The translations under genes and the position numbers were made by a program. The notes below the pieces were generated by a model. It saw only the letters and a list, made by a program, of their open reading frames with translations, made no database searches and was not told the DNA's origin. DNA of 64,000 bases from Streptomyces pristinaespiralis (lineage in GTDB: Bacteria > Actinomycetota > Actinomycetes > Streptomycetales > Streptomycetaceae), in the NCBI RefSeq assembly GCF_001278075.1, contig NZ_CP011340.1:3224001-3288000 (forward strand). The letters are read 5' to 3'. Position 1 is the stretch's first letter, and each line of letters opens with the position of its first letter. Shown piece after piece: positions 1 to 8,093 of this stretch.

Positions 1-482
1 TCGAGGAGGCCACGAAGAAGTCCGGCCTCATCTGGGTGCGCGGCGCCGGCCACACGCGTGCCCTGTGGCACGTCTGGCACGAGGGCGCCGCGTACATCGT
101 CGGCGACGGGCCGGGCGAGCAGCCGCTGCCGGGTCTGGTGGACGGCGGGGACGCGGAGGTCACCGTCCGCAGCAAGGACAAGGGCGGCAGGCTCGTCGCC
201 TGGTCGGCCCGCGTGAGCGAGCTCGCCCCGCACTCCGAGGCGTGGGAGGCCGCCGTCGGCGAGCTCAAGGGGAAGCGGCTGAACGCGCCGGACGCGGAGC
301 GGATGGCCGAGCGCTGGGCGCGCGAATGCCGGGTGCTGCGCCTCGAACCGCGGGACGCGGTCACCGACCTGCCCGACGGCTCACTGGCGGCCGCGCCGCT
401 GCCGACCGCCGCGACGACCCGCCGGGCTGCTCCGGCGGCCCTGCCGCGGCTCCTGCTGAAGCGGCGGGGGCGCCGCGGCTGA
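1..482 (+). CDS. PPOX/FMN split-barrel-like protein, 5' end missing
   Basis: The start lies upstream of the window. Reading from position 3 gives 159 residues before the TGA at 480-482. The visible part has the feel of a small flavin-binding split-barrel (pyridoxamine-phosphate-oxidase-like) protein: a tryptophan-rich strand (ALWHVWHEGAAYIVGDG), a turn with QPLPGL, then a strand with AEVTVRSKDKGGRLVAW and a helix with LKGKRLNAPD. The C-terminal 40 residues are Ala/Pro/Arg-rich and probably disordered. No catalytic motif is decisive, so the family call is an inference from overall pattern. A GTG at 36 could serve as a start, but coding continues in frame to the window edge, so the gene is best treated as truncated by the window. 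It converges on the lipoprotein gene that follows. Confidence 0.6.
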   Translation, partial: EEATKKSGLIWVRGAGHTRALWHVWHEGAAYIVGDGPGEQPLPGLVDGGDAEVTVRSKDKGGRLVAWSARVSELAPHSEAWEAAVGELKGKRLNAPDAERMAERWARECRVLRLEPRDAVTDLPDGSLAAAPLPTAATTRRAAPAALPRLLLKRRGRRG

Positions 483-544
483 TCCGCCCGCGCCGGCCGG
501 AGCATGCTCCCTGACGGCCGGACCGCAGGCGCTCCGCCCGGAGG

Positions 545-1321
545 TCAGGAGCTCTGCTCGGAGGACTTCGGGAGCTGCTTGCCGTAGTCGACCGTCTCGC
601 CCTTCGACGGTTCCGCCAGCGGGAAGTCCTTGTCCCAGTCGCCCAGTGTGAGCACCCCCGCGCCGCCGGCCCGGGTGAACTGGAGCGGATACGGCTTGCC
701 CTCCAGCGACACGTCCAGCACACCGCCCCGGCCGCCCTCGCCCGCCGTGACCTTGATGGTGCGTACTCCGCCGACGCGGGTCCGGTCGCCCTTGCTGAGC
801 TCGCCCTCCATCCCGAGCAGCCCGTCGAGCAGCACATCCATGTCGGTGAAGCCGCGGAACTGCTTGTACGAGGGGTCGCCCTTGGGGACCTTGACGTACT
901 TGTCGGCCAGCTTCTTCGCCGCCTCGAGGTCCGATTCGCTCGGCTCCTTGTCCTCGTCACCGTCCGCGTGGCTCCAGAAGCCGGCGTCGGCCTTGAGGAA
1001 AAGGGTGTCGCCGATCCTCAGCAGCTCGAAGGCGTTCTCCTTGGACGTCAGCGAGCCGGTGCCACCGTCGTGCTTGAGGCGCATGTTCAGCTTGTAGGTG
1101 CCCCCCTTGCTCACGAGGGTGCCCGACAGACGTACGGACGCCGCCGCGTCGGCCGCCGTCCGCGCCTTGGTCTCGATCTCCTCCGCCGACAGCTTCCCGA
1201 CCCCGTTGGTCCCCGCGTCCGGGTCCTCGCCGCACGCACCGAGGGCCATGGTCAGCCCGGCACACAGCACCGCGGAGAGCCCGGCGCGGCGCACTCGGCC
1301 GGCCGGCGGGAGGGGAGTCAC
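545..1321 (-). CDS. LolA/LppX-like secreted lipoprotein
   Basis: Predicted exported lipoprotein of 258 residues, anchored to the outer face of the membrane. From the GTG at 1321 the N-terminus has an RRAG basic patch, a hydrophobic core and a lipobox LGAC with the lipidated Cys at residue 30. The mature part (SVRLSGTLVSKGGTYKLNMR, later FELLRIGDTLFLKAD) alternates strands in the way of the LolA/LppX-LprAFG fold, a half-barrel that holds lipids; the exact substrate is unknown. I prefer GTG 1321 because AGAGG sits about 10 nt upstream; the in-frame ATG at 1339 has no Shine-Dalgarno. The gene is divergent from the MgtE_N/CBS gene. The family call is by pattern, not by a search. Confidence 0.75.
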   Translation of the reverse strand: MTPLPPAGRVRRAGLSAVLCAGLTMALGACGEDPDAGTNGVGKLSAEEIETKARTAADAAASVRLSGTLVSKGGTYKLNMRLKHDGGTGSLTSKENAFELLRIGDTLFLKADAGFWSHADGDEDKEPSESDLEAAKKLADKYVKVPKGDPSYKQFRGFTDMDVLLDGLLGMEGELSKGDRTRVGGVRTIKVTAGEGGRGGVLDVSLEGKPYPLQFTRAGGAGVLTLGDWDKDFPLAEPSKGETVDYGKQLPKSSEQSS

Positions 1322-1504
1322 AAGCGCACTGCCTCTCATCTGTGGGGAATGGCAGACCGCAGCGTACCCGTGCGGGATGCACGCGTAGCAGGCAGCCGTA
1401 CGGCCGTCGGCCGGGAGCGGCCCGGATCGGTACCGGCTAGCCTGAAACGGTCCGGAACCAGCAATTTCGGCGCAGAAGTGACCGGCAGTGGAGGAGGGGC
1501 GGAC

Positions 1505-2767
1505 ATGGCGGCAGGCGCCCCGCGGGTCTTCGTCTCGCACCTCGCCGGCGTGCCCGTCTTCGACCCCAACGGCGACCAGGTGGGGCGCGTACGCGACCTG
1601 GTGGCGATGCTGCGCGTCGGCCGCCGCCCGCCGCGGCTGCTGGGCCTGGTGGTCGAGGTCATCAGCCGCCGCCGGATCTTCCTCCCCATGACCCGGGTGA
1701 CGGGCATCGAGTCGGGCCAGGTCATCACCACCGGTGTGCTCAATGTGCGCCGCTTCGAGCAGCGTCCCACCGAGCGGCTGGTGCTCGGTGAACTGCTCGA
1801 CCGCCGGGTCCGCCTGGTGGAGAGCGGCGAGGAGGTCACCGTCCTCGACGTGGCGATCCAGCAGCTACCCGCCCGCCGAGACTGGGAGATCGACAAGGTG
1901 TTCGTACGCAAGGGCAAGGGCGGGGCGCTGCGCCGCAAGGGCGAGACGCTGACCCTCGAGTGGTCCGCCGTCACCGGTTTCTCGCTCGAGGAGCACGGTC
2001 AGGGCGCGGAGAGCCTGCTGGCCACCTTCGAGCAGTTGCGTCCGGCCGACCTGGCCAATGTGCTGCACCATCTGTCGCCCAAGCGGCGTGCCGAGGTGGC
2101 CGCGGCGCTCGACGACGACCGCCTGGCCGATGTGCTGGAGGAGCTGCCCGACGACGACCAGGTGGAGATCCTCGGCAAGCTCAAGGAGGAACGGGCCGCC
2201 GACGTCCTGGAGGCCATGGACCCGGACGACGCCGCCGACCTGCTGTCCGAACTGCCGGAGGCGGACAAGGAACGGCTGCTGACGCTGATGCGGCCCGACG
2301 ACGCGGCGGACGTGCGGCGGCTGATGGCGTACGAGGAGCGCACCGCGGGCGGACTGATGACGACGGAGCCGATCGTGCTGCGCCCCGACGCCACGGTGGC
2401 CGACGCCCTGGCCCGGGTGCGTCAGCAGGACCTGTCCCCCGCGCTCGCCGCGCAGGTGTACGTGTGCCGGCCGCCCGACGAGACCCCGACGGGGAAGTAC
2501 CTGGGCACGGTGCACTTCCAGCGGCTGCTGCGGGACCCGCCGTTCGCGCTGGTCAGCTCGATCGTGGACAGCGACCTGCCACCGCTGTCGCCCGGCACCC
2601 CGCTGCGGACCGTCACCCAGCACCTCGCCGCCTACAACATGGTGGCGGCGCCGGTCGTCGACGAGAGCGGGTCGCTGCTGGGCGCCGTGACCGTCGACGA
2701 CGTACTGGACCACCTGCTGCCCGACGACTGGCGCGAGACCGAGTTCGAAGAATCCGCCCATGGGTAG
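1505..2767 (+). CDS. Soluble MgtE N-domain/CBS protein lacking the transport domain
   Basis: A 420-residue cytoplasmic protein. Residues 1-150 look like two PRC-barrel-like units (VFVSHLAGVPVFDPNGDQVG at the N-terminus). Residues about 160-275 are the superhelical MgtE_N domain, seen as repeated acidic units such as LADVLEELPDDDQVEIL and AADLLSELPEADKERLL. Residues 280-415 are a CBS pair (GGLMTTEPIVL, then VAAPVVDESGSLLGAVTVDD). In true MgtE Mg2+ channels these two domains form the Mg2+ sensor in front of five membrane helices; here the protein stops after the CBS pair. The start ATG at 1505 has GAGGAGGGG about 8 nt upstream. It overlaps the next gene by 8 bp, so the two are translationally linked. 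A role in divalent-cation sensing is inferred from the domains alone. Confidence 0.88.
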   Translation: MAAGAPRVFVSHLAGVPVFDPNGDQVGRVRDLVAMLRVGRRPPRLLGLVVEVISRRRIFLPMTRVTGIESGQVITTGVLNVRRFEQRPTERLVLGELLDRRVRLVESGEEVTVLDVAIQQLPARRDWEIDKVFVRKGKGGALRRKGETLTLEWSAVTGFSLEEHGQGAESLLATFEQLRPADLANVLHHLSPKRRAEVAAALDDDRLADVLEELPDDDQVEILGKLKEERAADVLEAMDPDDAADLLSELPEADKERLLTLMRPDDAADVRRLMAYEERTAGGLMTTEPIVLRPDATVADALARVRQQDLSPALAAQVYVCRPPDETPTGKYLGTVHFQRLLRDPPFALVSSIVDSDLPPLSPGTPLRTVTQHLAAYNMVAAPVVDESGSLLGAVTVDDVLDHLLPDDWRETEFEESAHG

Positions 2768-3353
2768 CGGCGAGACCGGGCCGCCCGACCGGTTCGAACA
2801 GCAGGGCCGTATGCCGGCCGGGGCGAGCGCCGCCCCGCGGACCCGGGTGCGGCTCGACCTGCCGCGGGCCCCGCGCCGCAGTCTGCTGCCCGACTACGAC
2901 CCGGAGGCGTTCGGGCGTCTCTCGGAGAAGATCGCACGGTTCCTCGGGACGGGCCGGTTCCTCGTCTGGATGACCCTGACGATCATCGCCTGGGTGGTGT
3001 GGAACGTCAGCGCCCCCGCCCCGCTGCGCTTCGACGAGTACCCGTTCATCTTCCTGACCCTCGCGCTGTCGCTCCAGGCGTCGTACGCGGCGCCCCTGAT
3101 CCTGCTGGCGCAGAACCGGCAGGACGACCGCGACCGGGTCAATCTGGAGCAGGACCGCAAGCAGAACGAGCGCTCGATCGCGGACACCGAGTATCTGACC
3201 CGGGAGATCGCGGCGCTGCGGATGGGCCTCGGCGAGGTGCCGACGCGGGACTGGATCCGCTCCGAGCTGGAGGATCTGGTCAGGGAGATGGACGAGCACC
3301 GGGTCCCTTCCCCGCACGAGCGCACCGGCGGTAGTGACGAAGACGACCGCTGA
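2760..3353 (+). CDS. DUF1003 membrane protein
   Basis: A 197-residue protein of the DUF1003 type. Residues about 55-80 contain FGRLSEKIARFLGTGRFLVW leading into a first membrane helix (MTLTIIAWVVWNV). A short loop with the family-typical FDEYPFIFL leads into a second helix (TLALSLQASYAAPLILLAQ). The QNRQDDRDR segment and a charged coiled-coil-like tail follow, rich in Glu/Arg. DUF1003 proteins have no proven function. The 8-bp overlap with the preceding soluble MgtE_N/CBS gene suggests the pair acts together, perhaps with this protein supplying a membrane anchor; that is inference. The first 40 residues are variable and Pro/Arg-rich. Confidence 0.85.
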   Translation: MGSGETGPPDRFEQQGRMPAGASAAPRTRVRLDLPRAPRRSLLPDYDPEAFGRLSEKIARFLGTGRFLVWMTLTIIAWVVWNVSAPAPLRFDEYPFIFLTLALSLQASYAAPLILLAQNRQDDRDRVNLEQDRKQNERSIADTEYLTREIAALRMGLGEVPTRDWIRSELEDLVREMDEHRVPSPHERTGGSDEDDR

Positions 3354-3383
3354 CGGCCTTTCCGCAGGCGGTGGCCGGAGCCG

Positions 3384-3389
3384 TACCAT
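3384..3389 (+). promoter_or_regulatory. -10 element of a probable leaderless promoter (mrp)
   Basis: TACCAT lies with a 6-nt gap before the ATG at 3396. That spacing puts the transcription start at or next to the A of the start codon, and no usable Shine-Dalgarno lies between. A GGAG at 3376-3379 is 16 nt from the ATG, too far for normal use. Assignment is by motif and spacing only. Confidence 0.45.
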
Positions 3390-3395
3390 CTCCGT

Positions 3396-4529
3396 ATGGC
3401 TACACAAGACGCGGTGCTCGAGGCACTGGCGACGGTGAACGACCCCGAGATCAACCGACCGATCACCGACCTGGGCATGGTGAAGTCGGTCGACATCGGG
3501 GACGACGGCACGGTCGCCGTCACGGTGTACCTCACCGTCTCGGGCTGCCCGATGCGCGAGACGATCACCAAGAACGTGACCGAGGCGGTCGCCCGCGTCG
3601 ACGGCGTCTCTCGGGTCGAGGTCACGCTGGACGTGATGAGCGACGAACAGCGCAAGGACCTCGCGGCGTCGCTGCGGGGCACCACCGCCGAGCGCGAGGT
3701 GCCGTTCGCCAAGCCGGGTTCGCTGACGCGGGTGTACGCGGTGGCGTCCGGAAAGGGCGGCGTCGGCAAGTCGTCCGTGACCGTGAACCTCGCGGCGGCC
3801 ATGGCGGCGGACGGTCTGAAGGTCGGCGTCGTCGACGCGGACATCTACGGTCACAGCGTGCCGCGCATGCTGGGTGCGGACGGGCGTCCGACCCAGGTCG
3901 AGAACATGATCATGCCGCCGTCCGCGAACGGCGTGAAGGTCATCTCCATCGGTATGTTCACGCCGGGCAACGCGCCGGTGGTGTGGCGCGGCCCGATGCT
4001 CCACCGGGCGCTTCAGCAGTTCCTCGCCGACGTGTACTGGGGCGACCTGGACGTCCTGCTGCTCGACCTCCCGCCGGGTACGGGCGACATCGCGATCTCC
4101 GTCGCCCAGCTCGTCCCGAACGCGGAGATCCTCGTCGTCACCACTCCGCAGCAGGCGGCCGCCGAGGTGGCCGAGCGGGCCGGTTCCATCGCGGTGCAGA
4201 CGCACCAGAAGATCGTGGGCGTCGTCGAGAACATGTCGGGCATGCCGTGCCCGCACTGCGACGAGATGGTCGACGTCTTCGGCAGCGGCGGCGGTCAGCG
4301 GGTCGCGGAGGGCCTGACGAAGACGACCGGCGCCACGGTGCCGGTGCTGGGCTCCATCCCGATCGACGTGCGGCTCCGCGAGGGCGGCGACGAGGGCAAG
4401 CCGGTCGTCATCACGGACCCGGACTCCCCCGCGGGTTCGGCGCTGCGCGCGATCGCGGACAAGCTCGGGGGCCGTCAGCGCGGTCTGTCCGGCATGTCGC
4501 TGGGCATCACCCCGCGCAACAAGTTCTGA
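3396..4529 (+). CDS. mrp: Mrp/ApbC-type Fe-S cluster carrier ATPase
   Basis: Cytoplasmic P-loop ATPase of 377 residues that transfers Fe-S clusters to target proteins. The N-terminal 100 residues are a MIP18/DUF59 domain (LATVNDPEINRPITDLGMV, with the conserved SGCPMRETI). Next comes the deviant Walker A of the MinD/Mrp class, ASGKGGVGKSSVTVNLAAA, then VGVVDADIYGHSVPRMLG and LLLDLPPGTGD. The CPHC pair (MSGMPCPHCDEM) is the expected cluster ligand at the dimer interface. Length and domain order are normal. The ATG has no good Shine-Dalgarno, but a TACCAT hexamer ends 6 nt before it, so the mRNA may be leaderless. The gene is followed by a strong hairpin at 4558-4590. Confidence 0.95.
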   Translation: MATQDAVLEALATVNDPEINRPITDLGMVKSVDIGDDGTVAVTVYLTVSGCPMRETITKNVTEAVARVDGVSRVEVTLDVMSDEQRKDLAASLRGTTAEREVPFAKPGSLTRVYAVASGKGGVGKSSVTVNLAAAMAADGLKVGVVDADIYGHSVPRMLGADGRPTQVENMIMPPSANGVKVISIGMFTPGNAPVVWRGPMLHRALQQFLADVYWGDLDVLLLDLPPGTGDIAISVAQLVPNAEILVVTTPQQAAAEVAERAGSIAVQTHQKIVGVVENMSGMPCPHCDEMVDVFGSGGGQRVAEGLTKTTGATVPVLGSIPIDVRLREGGDEGKPVVITDPDSPAGSALRAIADKLGGRQRGLSGMSLGITPRNKF

Positions 4530-4557
4530 CCGGAGGGGCACTCGCCCCCACCGGCAC

Positions 4558-4590
4558 CGAGGGCGCCGCTCGACCCGAGCGGCGCCCTCG
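4558..4590. terminator. Bidirectional hairpin terminator
   Basis: A perfect 15-bp inverted repeat (4558-4572 and 4576-4590) with a 3-nt loop, placed between the convergent mrp gene and the hypothetical gene at 4652-5347. It has no T-run, as is usual for Streptomyces. Confidence 0.85.
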
Positions 4591-4651
4591 CTGTCTCTTC
4601 GGGTCCGTGACCGCCCGGTCGCGCCCGTACGGGAGTCACCCCGCACACGGG

Positions 4652-5347
4652 TCAGCGCACGTACGCGGCCGGGTTGGCGACCACCGAGAACCCCAGGCCG
4701 TAGGCGCTCATCCCGCGCCCGTACGCGCCGATGTGGACTCCGGCCCCGGTCGTGCCGGCCAGCACCCAGCCGAACTCCGACTCGCGGTAGTGGAAGGACG
4801 TCGGTACCCCGTCGACCGGCAGCGAGAGGGTCGACCACTCGGGGCCGCTCAGATCGTCCGCGAGCTCGAAGGCGGTCTCCGTCTGCTGGTCGAGCCAGTC
4901 GTCACGCAGCGAGTGGTCGAGCTTCTCGGGCCAGGTGTGGGCCAGCAGGCCCGAGCCGGCCAGCCAGGCGGCCGAGGAGACGGTCGTGGCCTCCAGCACC
5001 CCCGTGCCGTCGCCGCTGCGTCTGACCGGGTTCGCCGCGACGGTCACCACGACGGCGAAACGCTCCTTCTCGGTGCCTGCCGTCTCGGACCGTATCGTCG
5101 GCTCGTCGCCGTGACCGATCGCCCCGTGCTGGACCGTCCCGTCGGCGGCGGTGCCCACCTGCATCAGGCGCCGGGGACCGGTGAAGGCCTCGTCCAGCGC
5201 GTACCAGGGGAAGGCGGCGTTCTTGAAGCCCTCCGCCGCACGCCGGGCAGCCGTGTCCCCCTGCGCCGTGCGGGATCTGTAGCCGCTCTGGTCCGGCGTT
5301 TCGCCCGCCGTCCCCTGCTGCTCCGTCACCCGGCTCGTCGTCGACAT
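4652..5347 (-). CDS. Conserved hypothetical protein
   Basis: A 231-residue protein of unknown function. No signal peptide or membrane helix is evident. The first 50 residues are polar and low in order; the rest is a mixed fold with several Trp and aromatic motifs (NAAFPWYALDEAFTGPRRL, WPEKLDHSLRDDWLDQQ) and a Gly/Tyr-rich end (IGAYGRGMSAYGLGFSVV). A single compact beta-rich domain seems likely. I start at the ATG at 5345-5347, which has GGAGAGG about 12 nt upstream; upstream codons have no start support. It lies downstream of tatB in the same direction, with tatB's start well away, so it is probably a separate unit. I do not recognise the family. Confidence 0.7.
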   Translation of the reverse strand: MSTTSRVTEQQGTAGETPDQSGYRSRTAQGDTAARRAAEGFKNAAFPWYALDEAFTGPRRLMQVGTAADGTVQHGAIGHGDEPTIRSETAGTEKERFAVVVTVAANPVRRSGDGTGVLEATTVSSAAWLAGSGLLAHTWPEKLDHSLRDDWLDQQTETAFELADDLSGPEWSTLSLPVDGVPTSFHYRESEFGWVLAGTTGAGVHIGAYGRGMSAYGLGFSVVANPAAYVR

Positions 5348-5465
5348 GTACCCGGCCGCCTCTCCGTCTTTCACACCTGCAGCGGACCCGCCCCCCTCGG
5401 GCGTCCTCACTGCCGGACAGATGGAGAATAGCCACCCTGTCCCCGCTCGCAGGGATTGACAGTGC

Positions 5466-5918
5466 TCAGGTGGCGTCTGCGTCGAAGGGCGGGCGGTCGT
5501 CGCGGGCGGGCGTCTCACCCTTCTTGAGCAGGTCGGGGCCGCCGGAGGAGGAACCGTTCACCGCGGCGGGCACGGACGTGTCCGACACACCCGAATGCTC
5601 CGTTCCGTTGACGGCGTCGGCGACCTCGTTGATCTCCTTCTTGAGGTCGAAGCTGCTGCGGAGCTCCTTGAGGTCCTCGTTCTCCGCGAGCTGCTTGCGG
5701 ATGAACGCCTTCGGGTTCAGGTCCTCGAACTCGAAGTCCTTGAACTCGGGCCCGAGCTCGCTGCGGATGTCCTCCTTGGCGCTCTCGGAGAACGCGCGGA
5801 CCTTCCGGATGAAGCGGCTGGCGTCCTGGATGACCTTCGGCAGCTTGTCGGGGCCGAAGATGAGCACGGCGAGCACCACGAGCGCCACCAGCTCCAGTGC
5901 GCCTATGTCATTGAACAC
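5466..5918 (-). CDS. tatB: Sec-independent translocase subunit TatB
   Basis: Twin-arginine translocation subunit of 150 residues; with TatC it forms the receptor for folded RR-signal precursors. The start is GTG at 5916-5918, preceded by GAGGAGC. The N-terminus VFNDIGALELVALVVLAVLI is the typical single membrane helix of TatB with its short acidic N-tail, followed by the FGPDKLPKVI hinge and an amphipathic helix (DASRFIRKVRAFSESAKEDI). A charged helical region and a polar tail complete it. It is the last gene of the sigma / anti-sigma / htrA / tatB block; the same order is known in M. tuberculosis (sigE-rseA-htrA-tatB), which supports TatB over TatA. Confidence 0.93.
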   Translation of the reverse strand: MFNDIGALELVALVVLAVLIFGPDKLPKVIQDASRFIRKVRAFSESAKEDIRSELGPEFKDFEFEDLNPKAFIRKQLAENEDLKELRSSFDLKKEINEVADAVNGTEHSGVSDTSVPAAVNGSSSGGPDLLKKGETPARDDRPPFDADAT

Positions 5919-6056
5919 CTTGCTGCTCCTCGTGTTCTCCGTGCTCGCTGCGTTCCTCGTGCCCGCCACGGTCCGCGGACCGGCCGGAATCCGGGTCCGG
6001 TCCACGGTACCCGGCGAAACTGTCGGCCCGGTACCTTCCGGGCAGCGCCGAGATGG

Positions 6057-7973
6057 TCATGAGCTGTCCGCGGAGCCGAGCACGAGCGTCACCGTCCGCT
6101 CGTCCCCGCCGCGACGCAGCGTCAGCTCCAGTTTGTCACCGGGGCGGTGTGCGCGGATCTTCACGATCAGCTCTTCTCCGCTGTGCACCCGCCGGCCGTC
6201 GACCTCGGTGATGACGTCACCGGGTTCGACGCCCGCCTTGTCCGCGGGACCGCCAGGTGTGACGGCGGGGGAGTCGTCCTGGCCCTTGTCACCGACGCGG
6301 GCCCCGTCCCCGGCGAACTTCATGTCGAGGCTGACCCCGATCACCGGGTGCGTGGCCTTACCGGTGTTGATCAGCTCCTCAGCGACGCGCTTGCCCTGGT
6401 TGATGGGGATCGCGAAGCCGAGTCCGATGGAGCCGGCCTGGGCCCCGTCGGCGCCCGCACCGGTGTCCGCGGCACGGATGGCGCTGTTGATCCCGATGAC
6501 CCGGGCCTTGCCGTCCACGAGCGGGCCGCCCGAGTTGCCCGGGTTTATCGGTGCGTCGGTCTGCAGGGCGTCGACATAGCTGATGTCGCTGCCGTCACCC
6601 TTCTCGCCGCCGGCGGTGATCGGCCGCTCCTTGGCGCTGATGATTCCGGAGGTGACCGTGTTCTGGAGGTCGAACGGTGCGCCGATGGCGACGACGGGGT
6701 CACCGACCCGGACGTTGTCGGAGTTGCCCAGGGGCAGCGGCTTCAGGCCGCCGACACCGGTCACCTTGACGACGGCGAGGTCGTAGCCGCTGTCCTTGCC
6801 GACGAGGGTGGCCTTGGCCGTCTCACCGCCGCTGAAGGTGATCGAGATGTCACCGGAGGCGCCGGCCGGGTCGACGACGTGGTGGTTGGTGAGGATGTGG
6901 CCCTGCTCGTCGAGCACGAAGCCGGTTCCGGTGCCCTGTTCCGCGTCGCCGCTGACGTGCAGGGTGACGACGCTCGGCAGAGCGCTCGCGGCGATGCCGG
7001 CGACGCTGTCGGGTGCGCGGTCGGTGCTCTCGCGGCCGGCCTGCGGGAGCTCGATCCGGGTCACACCGCCGTTGCGCTCCACATACGCCCCTATGACTCC
7101 GCCGGTACCGCCCGCGAGGAGCGCGACGACGAGGGCTCCGACCAGCAGCGGGCCGCGCCGGCGCCTGCGGGGGGCGGCCGGCTCACCGTGGTGGGTGAGC
7201 GGCGCTCCCGGCGCGCTCCAGGGGTCGTAGCGGAGCCAGACGGAGGACAGCGGCTGCGGTCGCTCCGGAGCGGGAGGCGGACCGGCCAGGGTGGCCGCGG
7301 CGGGCGGCACCGTGGGGTCGGGCTGCGGATGCGGGTGCGGGTGCGAGGGCTGGGGGTGGTGCTGGTGCTGGTGCTGGTGGTCCGGGTGCGGGTGCGGCTG
7401 CTGCGCGTAGCCGGCGCTCGCGGTGCCGGCCGTCGCGTACTGGGCAGGCAGCGGCGTGCCGTGGGCAGGCGTCGCCACCGGGCGCTGCACAGGAGGGGCG
7501 GGCGCCCACGGCCCGGGGCCGCCGTACGGCGGGGTGCTGTAGGGATCAGGCTCGTGCAGCGGCTGGGGCCTCGGGGCCGTGGCGACGGATGCGGCGGGCG
7601 CTGCGGGCACTGTGGCGTCCACCGGCGCCGGCACGTCCACCGGCGCCTGGGCGGGGGCCTCGGCCGGCGCAGGGGCCGTCACCTCGGCAGCAGCCGGTAC
7701 GGGCGCACCCGCGGGGGCCTCGGCCGGCGCAGGGGCCGCCGCCTCGGCGGGAGCCGGTACGGGCGCGTCAGCGGGCGCAGGGACCGTCGCCCGGTCCGGC
7801 TGTGCGTCCGCCCGGTCCGTGTCCGGTGCCGGTGATGCGTCCACCGATGAAGCGTCCCGGGCCCCGGGAGCCTCTTCCGGCACGGCTGCCTCCTGTTCGG
7901 AGGGGACCGCGCGCCCCTTGTCGGGGCGGCTCCACCACTTCGCCTTGGGTCCGGTGGGCTTCCCGTCGTCCAT
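6057..7973 (-). CDS. htrA: Membrane-anchored HtrA/DegP-type serine protease with PDZ domain
   Basis: A 638-residue protease acting outside the membrane on misfolded envelope proteins. Residues 1-270 are a cytoplasmic, very Pro/Ala-rich region with repeated PAPAEAPA-like units and a striking His-rich run at about 194-216. One membrane helix spans about 275-297. The protease domain has the full triad: H365 in LTNHHVVD, D398 in GYDLAVVKV and S481 in PINPGNSGGPL. The PDZ domain near the C-terminus reads PADKAGVEPGDVITEVDG. The ATG at 7973 has GGGGAG upstream; an earlier in-frame start at 8018 lacks one. The gene belongs to the ECF-sigma stress cluster and is probably a target of that sigma factor, by analogy with mycobacterial SigE-HtrA. 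Confidence 0.94.
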   Translation of the reverse strand: MDDGKPTGPKAKWWSRPDKGRAVPSEQEAAVPEEAPGARDASSVDASPAPDTDRADAQPDRATVPAPADAPVPAPAEAAAPAPAEAPAGAPVPAAAEVTAPAPAEAPAQAPVDVPAPVDATVPAAPAASVATAPRPQPLHEPDPYSTPPYGGPGPWAPAPPVQRPVATPAHGTPLPAQYATAGTASAGYAQQPHPHPDHQHQHQHHPQPSHPHPHPQPDPTVPPAAATLAGPPPAPERPQPLSSVWLRYDPWSAPGAPLTHHGEPAAPRRRRRGPLLVGALVVALLAGGTGGVIGAYVERNGGVTRIELPQAGRESTDRAPDSVAGIAASALPSVVTLHVSGDAEQGTGTGFVLDEQGHILTNHHVVDPAGASGDISITFSGGETAKATLVGKDSGYDLAVVKVTGVGGLKPLPLGNSDNVRVGDPVVAIGAPFDLQNTVTSGIISAKERPITAGGEKGDGSDISYVDALQTDAPINPGNSGGPLVDGKARVIGINSAIRAADTGAGADGAQAGSIGLGFAIPINQGKRVAEELINTGKATHPVIGVSLDMKFAGDGARVGDKGQDDSPAVTPGGPADKAGVEPGDVITEVDGRRVHSGEELIVKIRAHRPGDKLELTLRRGGDERTVTLVLGSADSS

Positions 7974-8093
7974 GCTCTCCCCGCAAACTGCCGGCCGCTG
8001 CGGCGCCCCCGCGGGCACCCGCTGAGATTCAACCAGGTTTGCGAATCGGCGCGCAGGGTCCTGGTCGGGTCCTGCTCAGGTGCCCGGTGCCGG

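Noticed and set aside
2613..4838. A 741-codon minus-strand open frame over DUF1003 and mrp
   Set aside because: Antisense to two clear genes with good motifs; no conserved pattern in its own product.
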